From: Comamonadaceae bacterium
Lineage (GTDB): Bacteria; Pseudomonadota; Gammaproteobacteria; Burkholderiales; Burkholderiaceae_C
DNA: 64,000 nt
Direction of reading: 5' to 3'
Assembly: GCA_947448735.1 (NCBI GenBank)
Contig: CANFOS010000004.1
Span: 1 to 64,000 of the forward strand
Both the position numbers and the translations under genes were made by a program. Positions 26,879 to 36,566 of the stretch are shown piece after piece. The notes under the pieces are model-generated. The model was given only the letters and a program-made list of their open reading frames with translations. It made no database searches and was not told the origin of the DNA. The number at the start of each line of letters is the position of its first letter. The first letter of the stretch is position 1.

Positions 26879-28099
26879 TTATTTCTTAAGCAGCGAGCAC
26901 TTGGACTCTGCCACCGTGGTGAAGGCCTGCTCGCCAGGGATCTTGGCAATGGTCTTGTAGTAGTCCCATGGGGTGATGGAGTCTTTGGAGTTTTTGACTT
27001 CAAACAAATACATGTCATGCATCATGCGGCCATCAGCGCGAATCTGGCCCTTGTTGTAGAAGTCATCAATCTTCATGGACTTCATGGTGCTCATGACCTT
27101 GTCTGAATCCGTCGTACCTGCAGCTTGCACGGCTTTGAGGTAGTTGCTGGCGGCTGAGTAGTTGGCGGCCTGAATGCTGGATGGCATGCGCTTGTATTTT
27201 TCAAAAAAGCGCTTGGCAAACTTGCGTGATGCGTCGTCCTGGTTCCAGTACCAGCTGTCGGCCAGTTGCAGGCCTTCGGTGGTGGCCAGTCCCAGGCTGT
27301 GCACGTCGTTGATGAACACCAGCAGACCCGCCACCTTCATGGTTTTGGTGATACCGAATTCTTTGGCCGCTTTCATGGCGTTGATGGTGTCGCCGCCCGC
27401 ATTGGCCAGACCCAAAATCTGCGCTTTGGAAGCTTGTGCCTGCAACAGGAAAGACGAAAAGTCCGACGCGTTCAGCGGGTGACGTACCGACCCTGCAACG
27501 GTGCCGCCATTGGCCTTGACCACGGTAGAGGCATCGCCTTCCAGCGAATAGCCAAACGCATAGTCGGCGGTCAGAAAGTACCAGCTCTTGTTACCGGCTT
27601 TGACCAGTGCTGAGCCGGCGACCTTGGCCAGCGCCACCGTGTCGTAAGCGTAGTGCACGATGTAAGGTGAGCAGTCTTCATTGGTCAGGCGTGCAGAGCC
27701 TGCGCCAATCGCGATGAAGGGGCGCTTTTTCTCGGTCATCACTTTGGCCATGGCAATTGCCGTGCCCGAGCTGGTGCCGCCAATCAGCATGGACAGGCCG
27801 TCTTTGTCGACCCACTCGCGGGCTTTGGACGAGGCAACGTCAGCCTTGTTTTGGTGGTCAGCGGTCAGTACTTCAACCGGGCGGCCGAGGACCTTGCCGC
27901 CAAAGTCCTGCACGGCCCACTTGATCGTTTCAGCGCCAGCCGGGCCGTCGATGTCGGCATACAAGCCAGACATGTCGGTGATAAAACCAATTTTGACCGG
28001 GCCTGTGTTTTGCGCCTGAACTGGCGCGCCGGCAACGCCCAAACCCAACACCATGGCGGCAACGAGCGGTTTAAGGGATGTGAGTGATTTGAGTTTCAT
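26879..28099 (-). CDS. Periplasmic binding protein of the Liv-type ABC transporter
   Basis: A 406-residue type I periplasmic binding protein with a signal peptide (VAAMVLGLGVAGAPVQAQ). The ligand-site region carries SGTSSGTAIAMAKV-like residues (GGTSSGTA) and DYAFGYSLEGD. These proteins capture branched-chain amino acids, aromatic acids, urea or short amides. The length and the SARLTNEDCSPYIVHYAYD segment match a subgroup whose ligand I cannot assign, so I do not call it leucine-specific. Confidence 0.9.
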   Translation of the reverse strand: MKLKSLTSLKPLVAAMVLGLGVAGAPVQAQNTGPVKIGFITDMSGLYADIDGPAGAETIKWAVQDFGGKVLGRPVEVLTADHQNKADVASSKAREWVDKDGLSMLIGGTSSGTAIAMAKVMTEKKRPFIAIGAGSARLTNEDCSPYIVHYAYDTVALAKVAGSALVKAGNKSWYFLTADYAFGYSLEGDASTVVKANGGTVAGSVRHPLNASDFSSFLLQAQASKAQILGLANAGGDTINAMKAAKEFGITKTMKVAGLLVFINDVHSLGLATTEGLQLADSWYWNQDDASRKFAKRFFEKYKRMPSSIQAANYSAASNYLKAVQAAGTTDSDKVMSTMKSMKIDDFYNKGQIRADGRMMHDMYLFEVKNSKDSITPWDYYKTIAKIPGEQAFTTVAESKCSLLKK

Positions 28100-28161
28100 G
28101 AATGTCTCCAGTTGAAGGTGTGGGAAAGTGAACGAAAAAATACGGCCTGCCGTTGAACCGA

Positions 28162-28872
28162 TCAGACCCCGAGGTACTCTTGCAGCATGCCCATGTTCTG
28201 GGTCAGCTCGCCTTTGGCAAACTGTTTGACGATGGTGCCGTGCTCCATCACATAAAAACGGTCGGCCAGCGGCGCCGCAAAGCGAAAGTTTTGCTCGACC
28301 AGCACGATGGTGTAACCCTTGGCTTTGAGCGTGAGGATCATCTCGGCCAGCTTTTGCACAATCACCGGGGCCAGACCCTCGGAAATTTCGTCGAGCAGCA
28401 GCAGCCGCGCGCCGGTGCGCAAAATCCGTGCAACAGCCAGCATTTGCTGTTCCCCGCCTGAAAGCCGCGTGCCTGGGCTGCTGGCGCGCTCTTTCAGGTT
28501 GGGAAACATGCCGTAAATCTCGTCCATGGGCATGCCGCCAGGTGCAATCGTGGGCGGCAGCATCAGGTTTTCTTCGGCGCTCAAAGAAGCAAAAATACCG
28601 CGTTCTTCAGGGCAGTAGCCCACGCCAACGCCGAGCCGGGCGATTTTGTGCGGCGCCAGCTTGATGGACTCCTGGCCGCTGATGTTGATGGAGCCTTTGC
28701 GCGTGCCGGTCAAACCCATGATGGCTCGCATGGTGGTGGTGCGGCCTGCGCCATTGCGGCCCAGCAGCGTCACAACCTCACCTTCATTGACCGTCAGGTT
28801 CACGCCATGCAGGATGTGCGACTCGCCGTACCAGGCATGCAAATTTTCAATTTTGAGGAGTTCCTGTGCCAT
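28162..28872 (-). CDS. livF: Liv-type ABC transporter ATP-binding protein LivF
   Basis: A 236-residue ATPase with Walker A GRNGAGRTT (Arg replaces the usual Lys of GKTT), signature LSGGEQQ, Walker B LLLLDEISEGL, and VEQNFRFA. The Lys-to-Arg change in the P-loop is notable and seen directly in the DNA (GGCGCAGGCCGCACC on the minus strand); some LivF proteins carry it. The ATG at 28872 overlaps the livG stop (ATGA). Confidence 0.92.
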   Translation of the reverse strand: MAQELLKIENLHAWYGESHILHGVNLTVNEGEVVTLLGRNGAGRTTTMRAIMGLTGTRKGSINISGQESIKLAPHKIARLGVGVGYCPEERGIFASLSAEENLMLPPTIAPGGMPMDEIYGMFPNLKERASSPGTRLSGGEQQMLAVARILRTGARLLLLDEISEGLAPVIVQKLAEMILTLKAKGYTIVLVEQNFRFAAPLADRFYVMEHGTIVKQFAKGELTQNMGMLQEYLGV

Positions 28873-29645
28873 CAATGCGCACCCTGCAACTCGGTGTTTG
28901 AAGTGCCCATATAGGCTTCAATCACCAGCGGATTTTTAGCGACTTCCGCGTAAGGACCATCCGCAATGATGGCGCCACGCTGCAACACCGTGATGCGGTC
29001 AGCAATGGAGGACACCACATTCATGTTGTGCTCAACCATCAAGATGGTGCGGCCGCTGGAGACTTTCTTGATCAGCTGGGTGACGCGGTCTACATCTTCG
29101 TGGCCCATACCCTGTGTGGGTTCATCCAGCAGCATCAGATCCGGCTCCAGCGCCAGTGTGGTGGCCAGCTCGAGTGCCCGCTTGCGGCCGTACGGCAGGT
29201 TGACCGTCATTTCGTCCGCAAAGCTGCTGAGGTCTACCTCAGCGAGCAATTCGCGTGCGCGCTCGTGCAGATGAAACAGCGAGTCTTCTGGTTTCCAGAA
29301 GTGAAATGATGTGCCGAGGTTGCGCTGCAAAGCGGCGCGCACGTTTTCCAGCACCGTCATGTGCGGGAAAACGGCTGAAATCTGAAATGACCGGACAATG
29401 CCGCGGCGTGCAGTCTGTGCCGGTTTCTCGTGGGTAATGTCAATGCCGTTAAACGTAATGCTGCCATGCGTGGGCGGCAAGAACTTGGTCAGCAGATTGA
29501 AAAATGTGGTTTTGCCAGCACCGTTGGGGCCGATCAGTGCATGGATATGCCCGCGCTGGACCTTCAGATCCACATTATTAACGGCAACGAATCCCTTGAA
29601 CTCCTTGCTCAGGCCGCGGGTTTCAAGAATGAACTCGACTGACAA
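28872..29645 (-). CDS. livG: Liv-type ABC transporter ATP-binding protein LivG
   Basis: A 257-residue ATPase with Walker A GPNGAGKTT, the long LivG insertion before the signature, Walker B LMLLDEPTQGM and VEHNMNVV. I choose TTG at 29645 (LSVEFILETRG) preceded by GGAGAG; the open frame to 29750 adds a non-family N-terminus. The signature is degenerate (NLPYGRKRALE), as is usual for LivG. First gene of the importer operon. Confidence 0.88.
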   Translation of the reverse strand: MSVEFILETRGLSKEFKGFVAVNNVDLKVQRGHIHALIGPNGAGKTTFFNLLTKFLPPTHGSITFNGIDITHEKPAQTARRGIVRSFQISAVFPHMTVLENVRAALQRNLGTSFHFWKPEDSLFHLHERARELLAEVDLSSFADEMTVNLPYGRKRALELATTLALEPDLMLLDEPTQGMGHEDVDRVTQLIKKVSSGRTILMVEHNMNVVSSIADRITVLQRGAIIADGPYAEVAKNPLVIEAYMGTSNTELQGAH

Positions 29646-30042
29646 ATGACTCTCCGGCTTAAAAGTGGGTCGCAATCTGTGATCAACCCAGGGAAATATA
29701 GCTATGCATGTTAGCCATCTCCTGCGTGCAGCGCTACCGGGTAATACCATTACGTGGTTCTGCGACGGGGCCAGCCGGTTGGTCTTGGGGCGACGCTGCC
29801 GATTACTGCGGCTGACGACACAGGTGCCCTTGATGCTGGATCACCTGACTGACGCGCGCCAACCTGCCAGCCGGCCATGCAGTCGTGCGCCAGCACCTTG
29901 CAGCCAGTTGTCCGGGGCTTGGTCGAGGTACAAAAATGGGCGCCCTGCAGCCTGCACTCAGGCGCCTTTACACATCGGTGGCCTCTACTTGGTCCGGTAG
30001 CTTAAAATCATGCGTTAACCTATTATTCATCTGGAGTCCTAC
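29646..30042. other. Intergenic region without a gene
   Basis: About 400 bp between the divergent livG and the small basic-protein gene. It should contain both promoters. I see no convincing coding frame or repeat; the ribosome-binding site CTGGAG for the small gene is at its right end. Confidence 0.5.
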
Positions 30043-30207
30043 ATGCCCAAAAAAATCAGAGTCGAAGCCGACATCTGCGCCCCCAAGCCTATTCCTCCCA
30101 AGGGCCACAGCGTTTCTGCGCCACACGGCCAAAAGGTCAGCCTTGAGCGCGGCACGTCCACCCGCAGCAAAAAGAACCCTGGCAAGCGTCCTAAAAAGGG
30201 CGGTTAA
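30043..30207 (+). CDS. Small basic Lys/Pro-rich protein (54 residues)
   Basis: ATG preceded by CTGGAGTCCTAC, a reasonable ribosome-binding site, and TAA at 30205. The 54-residue product is very basic (MPKKIRVEADIC at the start, a central PKPIPPKGHS, and an end SKKNPGKRPKKGG) with no hydrophobic segment. A strong terminator follows 27 bp after the stop, which supports a real single-gene transcript. I do not recognise the family. Its charge suggests nucleic-acid or ribosome binding, without other evidence. Confidence 0.6.
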   Translation: MPKKIRVEADICAPKPIPPKGHSVSAPHGQKVSLERGTSTRSKKNPGKRPKKGG

Positions 30208-30233
30208 TGCTTGCCAGCGCAAGCTGGGACGTT

Positions 30234-30261
30234 AAAAAAGCGGCTGTTTAGCCGCTTTTTT
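30234..30261 (+). terminator. Rho-independent terminator after the small basic protein
   Basis: A 12-bp stem (AAAAAAGCGGCT / AGCCGCTTTTTT) with a 4-nt loop GTTT, ending in a T run. The A run on the other side means it could also act on the minus strand. Confidence 0.85.
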
Positions 30262-30341
30262 GATTGGGCGACTGTAAAAAGTCTCACAACAGCCTTTGAG
30301 GTGCTTTTACCCCTTCAGGCCAATTTTTATATGTGCGAGCA

Positions 30342-30358
30342 GCTATTCAATAAATAGC
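30342..30358. repeat. GCTATT-type 17-bp palindrome, copy 2
   Basis: GCTATTCAATAAATAGC, one base different from the copy at 23117. It lies between the terminator and the icmF stop. Confidence 0.7.
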
Positions 30359-30377
30359 ATTCAGCCACTGATGTATC

Positions 30378-33300
30378 TCACATATTGCGCCGGTACTGAC
30401 CGCCGACCTGAAACAGTGCATTGGTGATCTGCCCGAGCGAGCAAACCCGCACGGCATCCATCAGCACTTCAAACACGTTGGCGTTGTCGATCACCGCTTT
30501 TTGCAGGCGTTTCAGCATCGCGGGCGACTCGCTGGCGTGCTTGGCGTGAAACTCATCCAGTCTTTTGAGCTGGCTCTGTTTTTCTGCCTCGGTTGAGCGA
30601 GCCAGCTCCAGCTTGTCCTGCACCGCATCGCCATGCGGGTTGCGGAAGGTGTTCACGCCGATGATGGGTAGCTCGCCGGTGTGTTTGAGCATCTCGTAGT
30701 GCATCGACTCGTCCTGGATGCGGCCGCGCTGGTAGCCGGTTTCCATCGCACCCAGCACCCCGCCGCGTTCGGCGATGCGTTCAAATTCTTGCAGCACCGC
30801 CTCTTCGAGCAATTCTGTTAATTCTTCAATGATGAAGGCGCCCTGGGTCGGATTTTCGTTTTTGGCCAGGCCCCATTCCCGGTTGATGATGAGCTGGATC
30901 GCCATCGCACGGCGCACGGATTCTTCCGTCGGCGTGGTGATGGCTTCGTCAAACGCGTTGGTGTGCAGGCTGTTGCAGTTGTCGTAAATCGCAATCAGGG
31001 CCTGAAGGGTGGTGCGAATGTCGTTGAACTGGATCTCTTGTGCATGCAGGCTGCGACCGCTGGTCTGGATGTGGTACTTCAGTTTTTGGCTGCGCTCGTT
31101 GGCGCCGTATTTTTCTTTCATGGCCACAGCCCAGATGCGGCGCGCCACGCGGCCCATCACGGTGTATTCCGGGTCCATGCCGTTGCTGAAGAAGAACGAC
31201 AGGTTGGGTGCAAAGTCGTCGATGTGCATGCCGCGCGCCAGGTAGGCTTCCACAAAGGTAAAGCCGTTGGACAGGGTGAAGGCCAGTTGGCTGATCGGGT
31301 TGGCACCGGCTTCGGCGATGTGGTAGCCGCTGATCGACACGCTGTAAAAATTGCGCACCCGGTTGTGCACAAAGTACTGGGCAATGTCGCCCATGACTTT
31401 CAGGCTGAACTCGGTTGAAAAGATGCAGGTGTTCTGGCCCTGGTCTTCTTTCAGGATGTCGGCCTGCACCGTGCCGCGCACGTTTTCTTGCACCCATTCA
31501 CGGATTTTTTCTGTCTCGGTGGCGGTCGGGTCGCGTCCGTTGTCGAGTTTGAACTTGTCCATGTTCTGGTCAATGGCGGTGTTCATGAACATCGCCAGAA
31601 TGCTCGGTGCCGGGCCGTTGATGGTCATGGACACGGAGGTTGTGGGGCTGCACAAATCAAAGCCGCCGTACAAGACTTTCATGTCGTCCAGCGTGGCAAT
31701 GCTGACGCCGCTGTTGCCCACTTTGCCGTAGATGTCTGGCCGCAAACCGGGGTCGTTGCCGTACAGGGTGACCGAGTCAAACGCGGTCGACAGCCGCTTG
31801 GCAGCCATGCCTTCGCTGAGCAGCTTAAAGCGTGTGTTGGTGCGAAACGGGTCGCCCTCACCTGCAAACATCCGGGTCGGGTCTTCACCTTCGCGCTTGA
31901 AGGCAAAGGTGCCTGCAGTGTACGGATAGCTGCCGGGTACGTTGTCCAGCATCAGCCACTGCAGCACCTCACCATCGTCGTGGTATTTGGGCAGGCTGAC
32001 TTTACGGATGGGTGTGCCTGACAGGGACTTGGTGACCAGCGCTGTGCGGATTTCCTTGTCACGGATTTTGACCACGTATTCTTCGCCAGCATAGGCCGCT
32101 TGCATGTCCGGCCACTGAGCCAGCAGGGCGCGTGCGTCGGCGTCCATGCGTGCCTTGCGGTGGCCTGCCAGGTCAAGCGCTGCTTCAGCAGCGGGGGCTC
32201 GGCCTGGTTTGTCGGTTTTCAGCATGGCAGCAGCGGCCTTGAGCTGCTGCACTTCACGCGCGAGCTGGCCTTGCGCGGCGGCCCGTTTTTTGTAGCCGCG
32301 AACCGTGTCAGCAATTTCAGCCAGGTAGCGGGTACGTGCGGCGGGCACCACAGGCGTCTGGTTGGTGCTGTTGCGCACGCCTGCAATCGGCAGCGTGCCG
32401 GCCGTCAGTGTCAAGCCAAGCTCGGCCAAGCGCGGCTTCATGGCTTGGTAGAGCGCGGTCACGCCATCGTCGTTGAAACGAGCAGCCATCGTGCCAAACA
32501 CGGGCATCTGGTCGGCCGGCGTGCCCCAGGCTTCCTTGTTGCGCTGAACCTGTTTGGCCACGTCGCGCAGCGCATCAAGCGAGCCTTTGCGGTCAAACTT
32601 GTTGATGGCGACAAACTCGGCAAAGTCCAGCATGTCGATTTTTTCAAGCTGGCTGGCCGCGCCAAACTCGGGCGTCATTACATACATCGGCACATCGACA
32701 TGCGGCACGATGGCGGCGTCGCCCTGGCCAATGCCGGACGTCTCCACCACGATCAGGTCAAAACCTGCGCATTTGCAGGCGGCGATCACGTCGGGCAGGG
32801 CCTTGCTGATCTCACTGCCGAATTCGCGCGTGGCCAGTGACCGCATGAAGACACGTGCGCCCGAATCGACGCCGGGCCGCCCCAATTCGATGACGGCCCC
32901 CTCGGGGGGCAGCGCAGTACGCGAAGCGACAAGCGTGGGGGTCTGTGTCTTCCAGGGGTTGATCGCGTTCATGCGGATGCGGTCGCCTAGAAGGGCGCCA
33001 CCGCTTTTGCGGCGCGATGGATCAATTGAAATCACTGCAATACGCAGGGAATCGTTCTGGTCCAGCCGCAAACGGCGAATCAGCTCGTCGGTCAATGACG
33101 ACTTGCCTGCGCCGCCGGTACCGGTGATACCCAGAACCGGTATCTTTTTAGTAGCAGCTTGCGCTCGTATTTGTTGGGCTACAGGCTCTTTTACCTTGTC
33201 ATTTTCCAGTGCGGTGATGAGTTGTGCCAGGGCCCGCCAGGCCGCTTCCGTGTGGCCTGCAACCGCATCAACGCTGCTGGGTGCAAAGCCGGTCAGGTCT

Positions 33301-33755
33301 TTGTCGCAGCGCATCACCATCTCGCCAATCATCCCTGCCAAGCCCATTTTTTGGCCGTCTTCAGGGCTGTAGATGCGGGTCACGCCGTAGGCATGCAGCT
33401 CTTTGATTTCAGGCGGAACAATCACGCCACCACCGCCGCCAAACACCTGAATATGCTCGCCACCCCGGCTTTTGAGCAAGTCGACCATGTACTTGAAGTA
33501 CTCCACATGGCCGCCCTGGTAACTGCTGATGGCAATGCCTTGGGCGTCTTCTTGCAGCGCAGCTGTGACGACTTCGTCAACACTTCGGTTGTGGCCGAGG
33601 TGAATGACTTCGGCGCCCATGCTTTGCAAAATCCGCCGCATGATATTGATGGCGGCGTCGTGCCCGTCAAACAGGCTGGCCGCCGTCACAAAACGAACTT
33701 TATGGCTTGGTCGGTAGGTGGCCAGGGCTTTGTATTCTGCGGAGAGGTCGGTCAT
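30378..33755 (-). CDS. icmF: Fused isobutyryl-CoA mutase IcmF
   Basis: An adenosylcobalamin enzyme that interconverts isobutyryl-CoA and n-butyryl-CoA, with a built-in G-protein chaperone. The 1125-residue order is: B12-binding domain (residues ~15-150, base-off motif [13 protein letters not shown]), MeaB/MeaI-like GTPase (Walker [13 protein letters not shown] ~213-224), linker, then the mutase substrate domain (~560-1125, [16 protein letters not shown]). Whether it prefers isobutyryl- or pivalyl-/isovaleryl-CoA cannot be read here. Residues ~272-295 ([20 protein letters not shown]) come from an inserted GC-rich repeat within the GTPase part, right before the conserved [18 protein letters not shown] 22-bp palindrome lies 39 bp upstream of the ATG and is probably its operator. 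Confidence 0.95.
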   Translation of the reverse strand: MTDLSAEYKALATYRPSHKVRFVTAASLFDGHDAAINIMRRILQSMGAEVIHLGHNRSVDEVVTAALQEDAQGIAISSYQGGHVEYFKYMVDLLKSRGGEHIQVFGGGGGVIVPPEIKELHAYGVTRIYSPEDGQKMGLAGMIGEMVMRCDKDLTGFAPSSVDAVAGHTEAAWRALAQLITALENDKVKEPVAQQIRAQAATKKIPVLGITGTGGAGKSSLTDELIRRLRLDQNDSLRIAVISIDPSRRKSGGALLGDRIRMNAINPWKTQTPTLVASRTALPPEGAVIELGRPGVDSGARVFMRSLATREFGSEISKALPDVIAACKCAGFDLIVVETSGIGQGDAAIVPHVDVPMYVMTPEFGAASQLEKIDMLDFAEFVAINKFDRKGSLDALRDVAKQVQRNKEAWGTPADQMPVFGTMAARFNDDGVTALYQAMKPRLAELGLTLTAGTLPIAGVRNSTNQTPVVPAARTRYLAEIADTVRGYKKRAAAQGQLAREVQQLKAAAAMLKTDKPGRAPAAEAALDLAGHRKARMDADARALLAQWPDMQAAYAGEEYVVKIRDKEIRTALVTKSLSGTPIRKVSLPKYHDDGEVLQWLMLDNVPGSYPYTAGTFAFKREGEDPTRMFAGEGDPFRTNTRFKLLSEGMAAKRLSTAFDSVTLYGNDPGLRPDIYGKVGNSGVSIATLDDMKVLYGGFDLCSPTTSVSMTINGPAPSILAMFMNTAIDQNMDKFKLDNGRDPTATETEKIREWVQENVRGTVQADILKEDQGQNTCIFSTEFSLKVMGDIAQYFVHNRVRNFYSVSISGYHIAEAGANPISQLAFTLSNGFTFVEAYLARGMHIDDFAPNLSFFFSNGMDPEYTVMGRVARRIWAVAMKEKYGANERSQKLKYHIQTSGRSLHAQEIQFNDIRTTLQALIAIYDNCNSLHTNAFDEAITTPTEESVRRAMAIQLIINREWGLAKNENPTQGAFIIEELTELLEEAVLQEFERIAERGGVLGAMETGYQRGRIQDESMHYEMLKHTGELPIIGVNTFRNPHGDAVQDKLELARSTEAEKQSQLKRLDEFHAKHASESPAMLKRLQKAVIDNANVFEVLMDAVRVCSLGQITNALFQVGGQYRRNM
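32870..32941 (-). repeat. GC-rich interspersed repeat, in frame inside icmF
   Basis: Reverse complement of the same element found in amn (18505-18580). It adds about 24 residues to the GTPase domain without breaking the frame. Being inside two unrelated genes, it behaves like a protein-coding-tolerant palindromic element. Confidence 0.85.
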
Positions 33756-33793
33756 GGTGGTGTCTCTGGGGTGCAGGTGTTATGAGTTATGAG

Positions 33794-33815
33794 TTGACGT
33801 TTACGTAAACGTCAA
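33794..33815. promoter_or_regulatory. Perfect 22-bp palindrome upstream of icmF
   Basis: Half-site TTGACGTTTAC followed by its exact inverted copy. It sits 39 bp upstream of the icmF ATG in the icmF/TRAP spacer. Shape and sequence resemble operators described for acyl-CoA/branched-chain degradation regulators (LiuR- or PsrA-like) in proteobacteria; which regulator binds here is inference. Confidence 0.65.
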
Positions 33816-33844
33816 TCTTACTCTGTTCACAAAATTCAGGCAAA

Positions 33845-33869
33845 AAAAGAGGTGCCACGCACCTCTTTT
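33845..33869 (-). terminator. Rho-independent terminator of the TRAP operon
   Basis: An 11-bp stem (AAAAGAGGTGC / GCACCTCTTTT) with a 3-nt loop. On the minus strand it is followed by a T run and lies 21 bp after the dctM stop. Confidence 0.85.
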
Positions 33870-33889
33870 GGGTGTTCTAACGAAACCGC

Positions 33890-35914
33890 CTAACCGCCAC
33901 CGTACAGGTAGTTGGGCAGCCACAGCGTCAAGCCTGGCCAGATGTACATGAGGACCATGCACAGGATCACGATCAGCATGTACGGCATCATGCCGGCAAA
34001 GATCTGGTTGATCGTCACATGCGCTGGCGACACCCCTTTGAGGTAAAACGCCGACATGGCCACCGGCGGCGACAGGAATGCTGCCTGCAGATTGACGAAC
34101 ACCAGCACGCCCCACAGCAGCGGGTCAATCTGGAAGTGTGTCAGCAGTGGCAAAAAGATGGGCACAAAAATCACGATGATTTCCGTCCACTCCAGTGGCC
34201 AGCCAAGAACGAAAATGATGGCTTGCGACAACAGCAAAAACTGGATCGGGGTCAGGTTCATGCCCAGGACCCAGCTCTCGACCAGATTTTGCCCACCCAA
34301 AATGGCGAACACGGCTGAAAACAGCGCCGAACCCACAAACAGCCAGCACACCATGGACGTTGTTTTGGCCGTCAAAAACACCGCTTCCTTGATTTTCTGG
34401 AAGTTCAGTGTGCCGGCCTGCCAGGCCATCAAAAACGCACCTGCTGCGCCTACCGCCGCTGACTCGGTGGCAGTGGTGATGCCAAACAAGATGACACCCA
34501 GCACCACAAAGGTCAGGATTCCCAGCGGCGCGACCGAGTGAATCAGCATGGACATGATCTCGTACTGCTCGGCATCAAACTTGACGTAGTAGTAGGCCAA
34601 CAGCGCCAGCGTGACCAGGCACACCACCAGAAACCCAGTGTAGAAATTTGCAGGGACAGGCTCAGTCTTGGCCACATTGGTCGCCTCGCCTTCACCCATT
34701 TGTTTCAAGGGCTCGTCCTTGCCAGTCGATGTGCTGTTGGCCTCGGCGGCTGGCTCCTTCACATCGCCCGAACCAGGCGGTGCCTGCAAGCCGCCCTCGG
34801 CAGGAGGCTCCTTCACGCCGCCAGTGGTGCCCGGCGGTTCTTGCACGCCCCCGGAAGCGCCCGGTGGTTCCTGAACACCGCCAGTGGTGCCCGGTGGTTC
34901 CTGCACGCCGCCACTGGCCCCCGGGGGCTCTTGAACGCCGCCAGAAACCGAGGGTGCGGACACGCCGGATTTTTGAGCCATCTGGGAAACATTGACCGGT
35001 GCGGCTTCGTTGTCTTTTTGGGAATAGATGGTCACGTACCACCAGACCGCACCCAGCGTGGCAACCGCCACAATCACGGGGGCCAACGCCCGCGTAAGAC
35101 CAGCAAGAATCTGCCACCATTTCAGGTTGACGCCTTGCACGCCGGCGCGAAGGGCTTTGCCGGGGGCTACCAGTGCCATCAGCAAGGCCGGCAGCATGAA
35201 GCGCGAATAGCTTGACGAAATATGGGCAACCCAGGGGGAAATCGGCGCCTTCATTTGCTCTGGCGGCAGGCGCGGCGCAATTTTGGGGTTGATGATGCAC
35301 CAGCCGATCACATAGATCAGGTACAAAAAGGCCAGAAAGAAGCCCGGAAACATGGCCGCTGCATACAGCTTGACCACCGACTGGCCTGCCACTGCTGCAT
35401 AGACAATGATCATGACCGACGGCGGAATCAAAATGCCCAGCGTGCCGCCAGCCGTGATCACGCCAGCTGCCAGCCGGGTGTCATAGCCGGCGTTCAGCAT
35501 GGGCCGCATCGCAATCACGCCCATCAGCACCACGACCGCGCCCACCAGTCCACTGGCAATGCCCCAGAAGGTGCAGATGACCAGCGTGGTCACGGCCAAG
35601 GAGCCCGGCAACTTGCGAAAGGCCAGTTGAACGCTGTGGAACATTTTGTCCACCAGAGCGCCGCGTTCCATGATGTAGCCCATCAGCACAAACAGCGGAA
35701 TGGACAGCAACACGTCGTTGTTCATGGCGCCAAAGGCGCGTTGCACCATCAGGGCAAAAATCTTGTTGTCCAGCCAAGGCATGGCTGGATCGTAAAAGGC
35801 CACAAACCCGAACATCATGCCCAAACCCATGAGCGTGAACGCCGTGGGGAAACCCATCATGATCACCACCACGATGAGGCAAAGCATGGTCAAACCAAGT
35901 GCAGCATTTGACAT
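33890..35914 (-). CDS. TRAP transporter large permease (DctM type) with repeat insertion
   Basis: The ion-coupled membrane subunit of a TRAP importer. The usual DctM is about 430 residues; this one is 674. The N-terminal half has several membrane segments and the conserved stretch IAMRPMLNAGYDTRLAAGVITAGGTLGILIPPS. After two more hydrophobic segments, a soluble insertion (about residues 305-415) contains five ~10-residue repeats of the form GGVQEPPGxx. The protein then resumes with transmembrane segments and ends in the typical PPVAMSAFYLKGV region. It is preceded by dctQ and the binding-protein gene. Substrate unknown. Confidence 0.9.
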   Translation of the reverse strand: MSNAALGLTMLCLIVVVIMMGFPTAFTLMGLGMMFGFVAFYDPAMPWLDNKIFALMVQRAFGAMNNDVLLSIPLFVLMGYIMERGALVDKMFHSVQLAFRKLPGSLAVTTLVICTFWGIASGLVGAVVVLMGVIAMRPMLNAGYDTRLAAGVITAGGTLGILIPPSVMIIVYAAVAGQSVVKLYAAAMFPGFFLAFLYLIYVIGWCIINPKIAPRLPPEQMKAPISPWVAHISSSYSRFMLPALLMALVAPGKALRAGVQGVNLKWWQILAGLTRALAPVIVAVATLGAVWWYVTIYSQKDNEAAPVNVSQMAQKSGVSAPSVSGGVQEPPGASGGVQEPPGTTGGVQEPPGASGGVQEPPGTTGGVKEPPAEGGLQAPPGSGDVKEPAAEANSTSTGKDEPLKQMGEGEATNVAKTEPVPANFYTGFLVVCLVTLALLAYYYVKFDAEQYEIMSMLIHSVAPLGILTFVVLGVILFGITTATESAAVGAAGAFLMAWQAGTLNFQKIKEAVFLTAKTTSMVCWLFVGSALFSAVFAILGGQNLVESWVLGMNLTPIQFLLLSQAIIFVLGWPLEWTEIIVIFVPIFLPLLTHFQIDPLLWGVLVFVNLQAAFLSPPVAMSAFYLKGVSPAHVTINQIFAGMMPYMLIVILCMVLMYIWPGLTLWLPNYLYGGG
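34800..34950 (-). repeat. Five 30-bp tandem repeats encoding GGV(Q/K)EPPGxx
   Basis: The units alternate between PPGAS and PPGTT endings and differ slightly in DNA sequence, suggesting an old array. They form the core of a Pro/Gly/Glu-rich loop inside the permease. Confidence 0.9.
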
Positions 35915-35916
35915 GA

Positions 35917-36543
35917 TCAGCCCTTCATTCCGACAGATTTTTCAATGGCCAGGCGCTTGGCCTCTTCGTCCACCAACTCGCTGCCCTCCAGCTGCTGCGC
36001 CACCACATCAGACTCTTGTGCGTCTTTCAGCCGGGGTGTCCAGGCACCCGTTTTGATGCAAACAACGCAGCGGATGATTTCCGAGATGCCTTGCATCAAC
36101 ACCAGCGCGCCAGCCAGTGGAATCATGAACTTGAACGGGTAGACCGGCAGCGGGTCGGCATTGAAAGTCTGCTCATTGATCGCCACGGAGTCCTGAAAGT
36201 ATGTCCAGCCCGACCAGGTGAGGGCAGCAATGCCAGGCAAGAAAAATGCGATGTACAGCACGAGGTCAATGCTGGCTTGTGTGCGCGGCTTGAAGTTGCC
36301 GTACAAAAAATCACCCCTGACGTGCCCGTCTTGTGACAGGGTGTAAGCGCCGCCCATCATGAAGAGGGTGCCATACAGCATGTTGCTGGCATCAAACACC
36401 CAGGCGGTTGGCGCGTTCAACGCGTAGCGCTTGAACACCTCGGCAACCACCAGCAGCATCAGCACCACAATCAACCACGAAAAAGCCTTGCCTACCCAGC
36501 TGCTGATGTGATCAGCAGAGTGCAAAAGCGTTTGTATTTTCAT
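35917..36543 (-). CDS. TRAP transporter small permease (DctQ type)
   Basis: A 208-residue, four-helix membrane protein that pairs with DctM. Conserved features are the first helix (AFSWLIVVLMLLVVAEVFKRYALNAPTAW), then GTLFMMGGAYTLSQDGHVRGDFLY. The C-terminus is longer than usual and charged. The ATG at 36543 is used; a TTG 9 bp upstream is in frame. It ends 2 bp before dctM. Confidence 0.88.
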   Translation of the reverse strand: MKIQTLLHSADHISSWVGKAFSWLIVVLMLLVVAEVFKRYALNAPTAWVFDASNMLYGTLFMMGGAYTLSQDGHVRGDFLYGNFKPRTQASIDLVLYIAFFLPGIAALTWSGWTYFQDSVAINEQTFNADPLPVYPFKFMIPLAGALVLMQGISEIIRCVVCIKTGAWTPRLKDAQESDVVAQQLEGSELVDEEAKRLAIEKSVGMKG

Positions 36544-36566
36544 TATTTTCAACTTCTAAAAAACAA

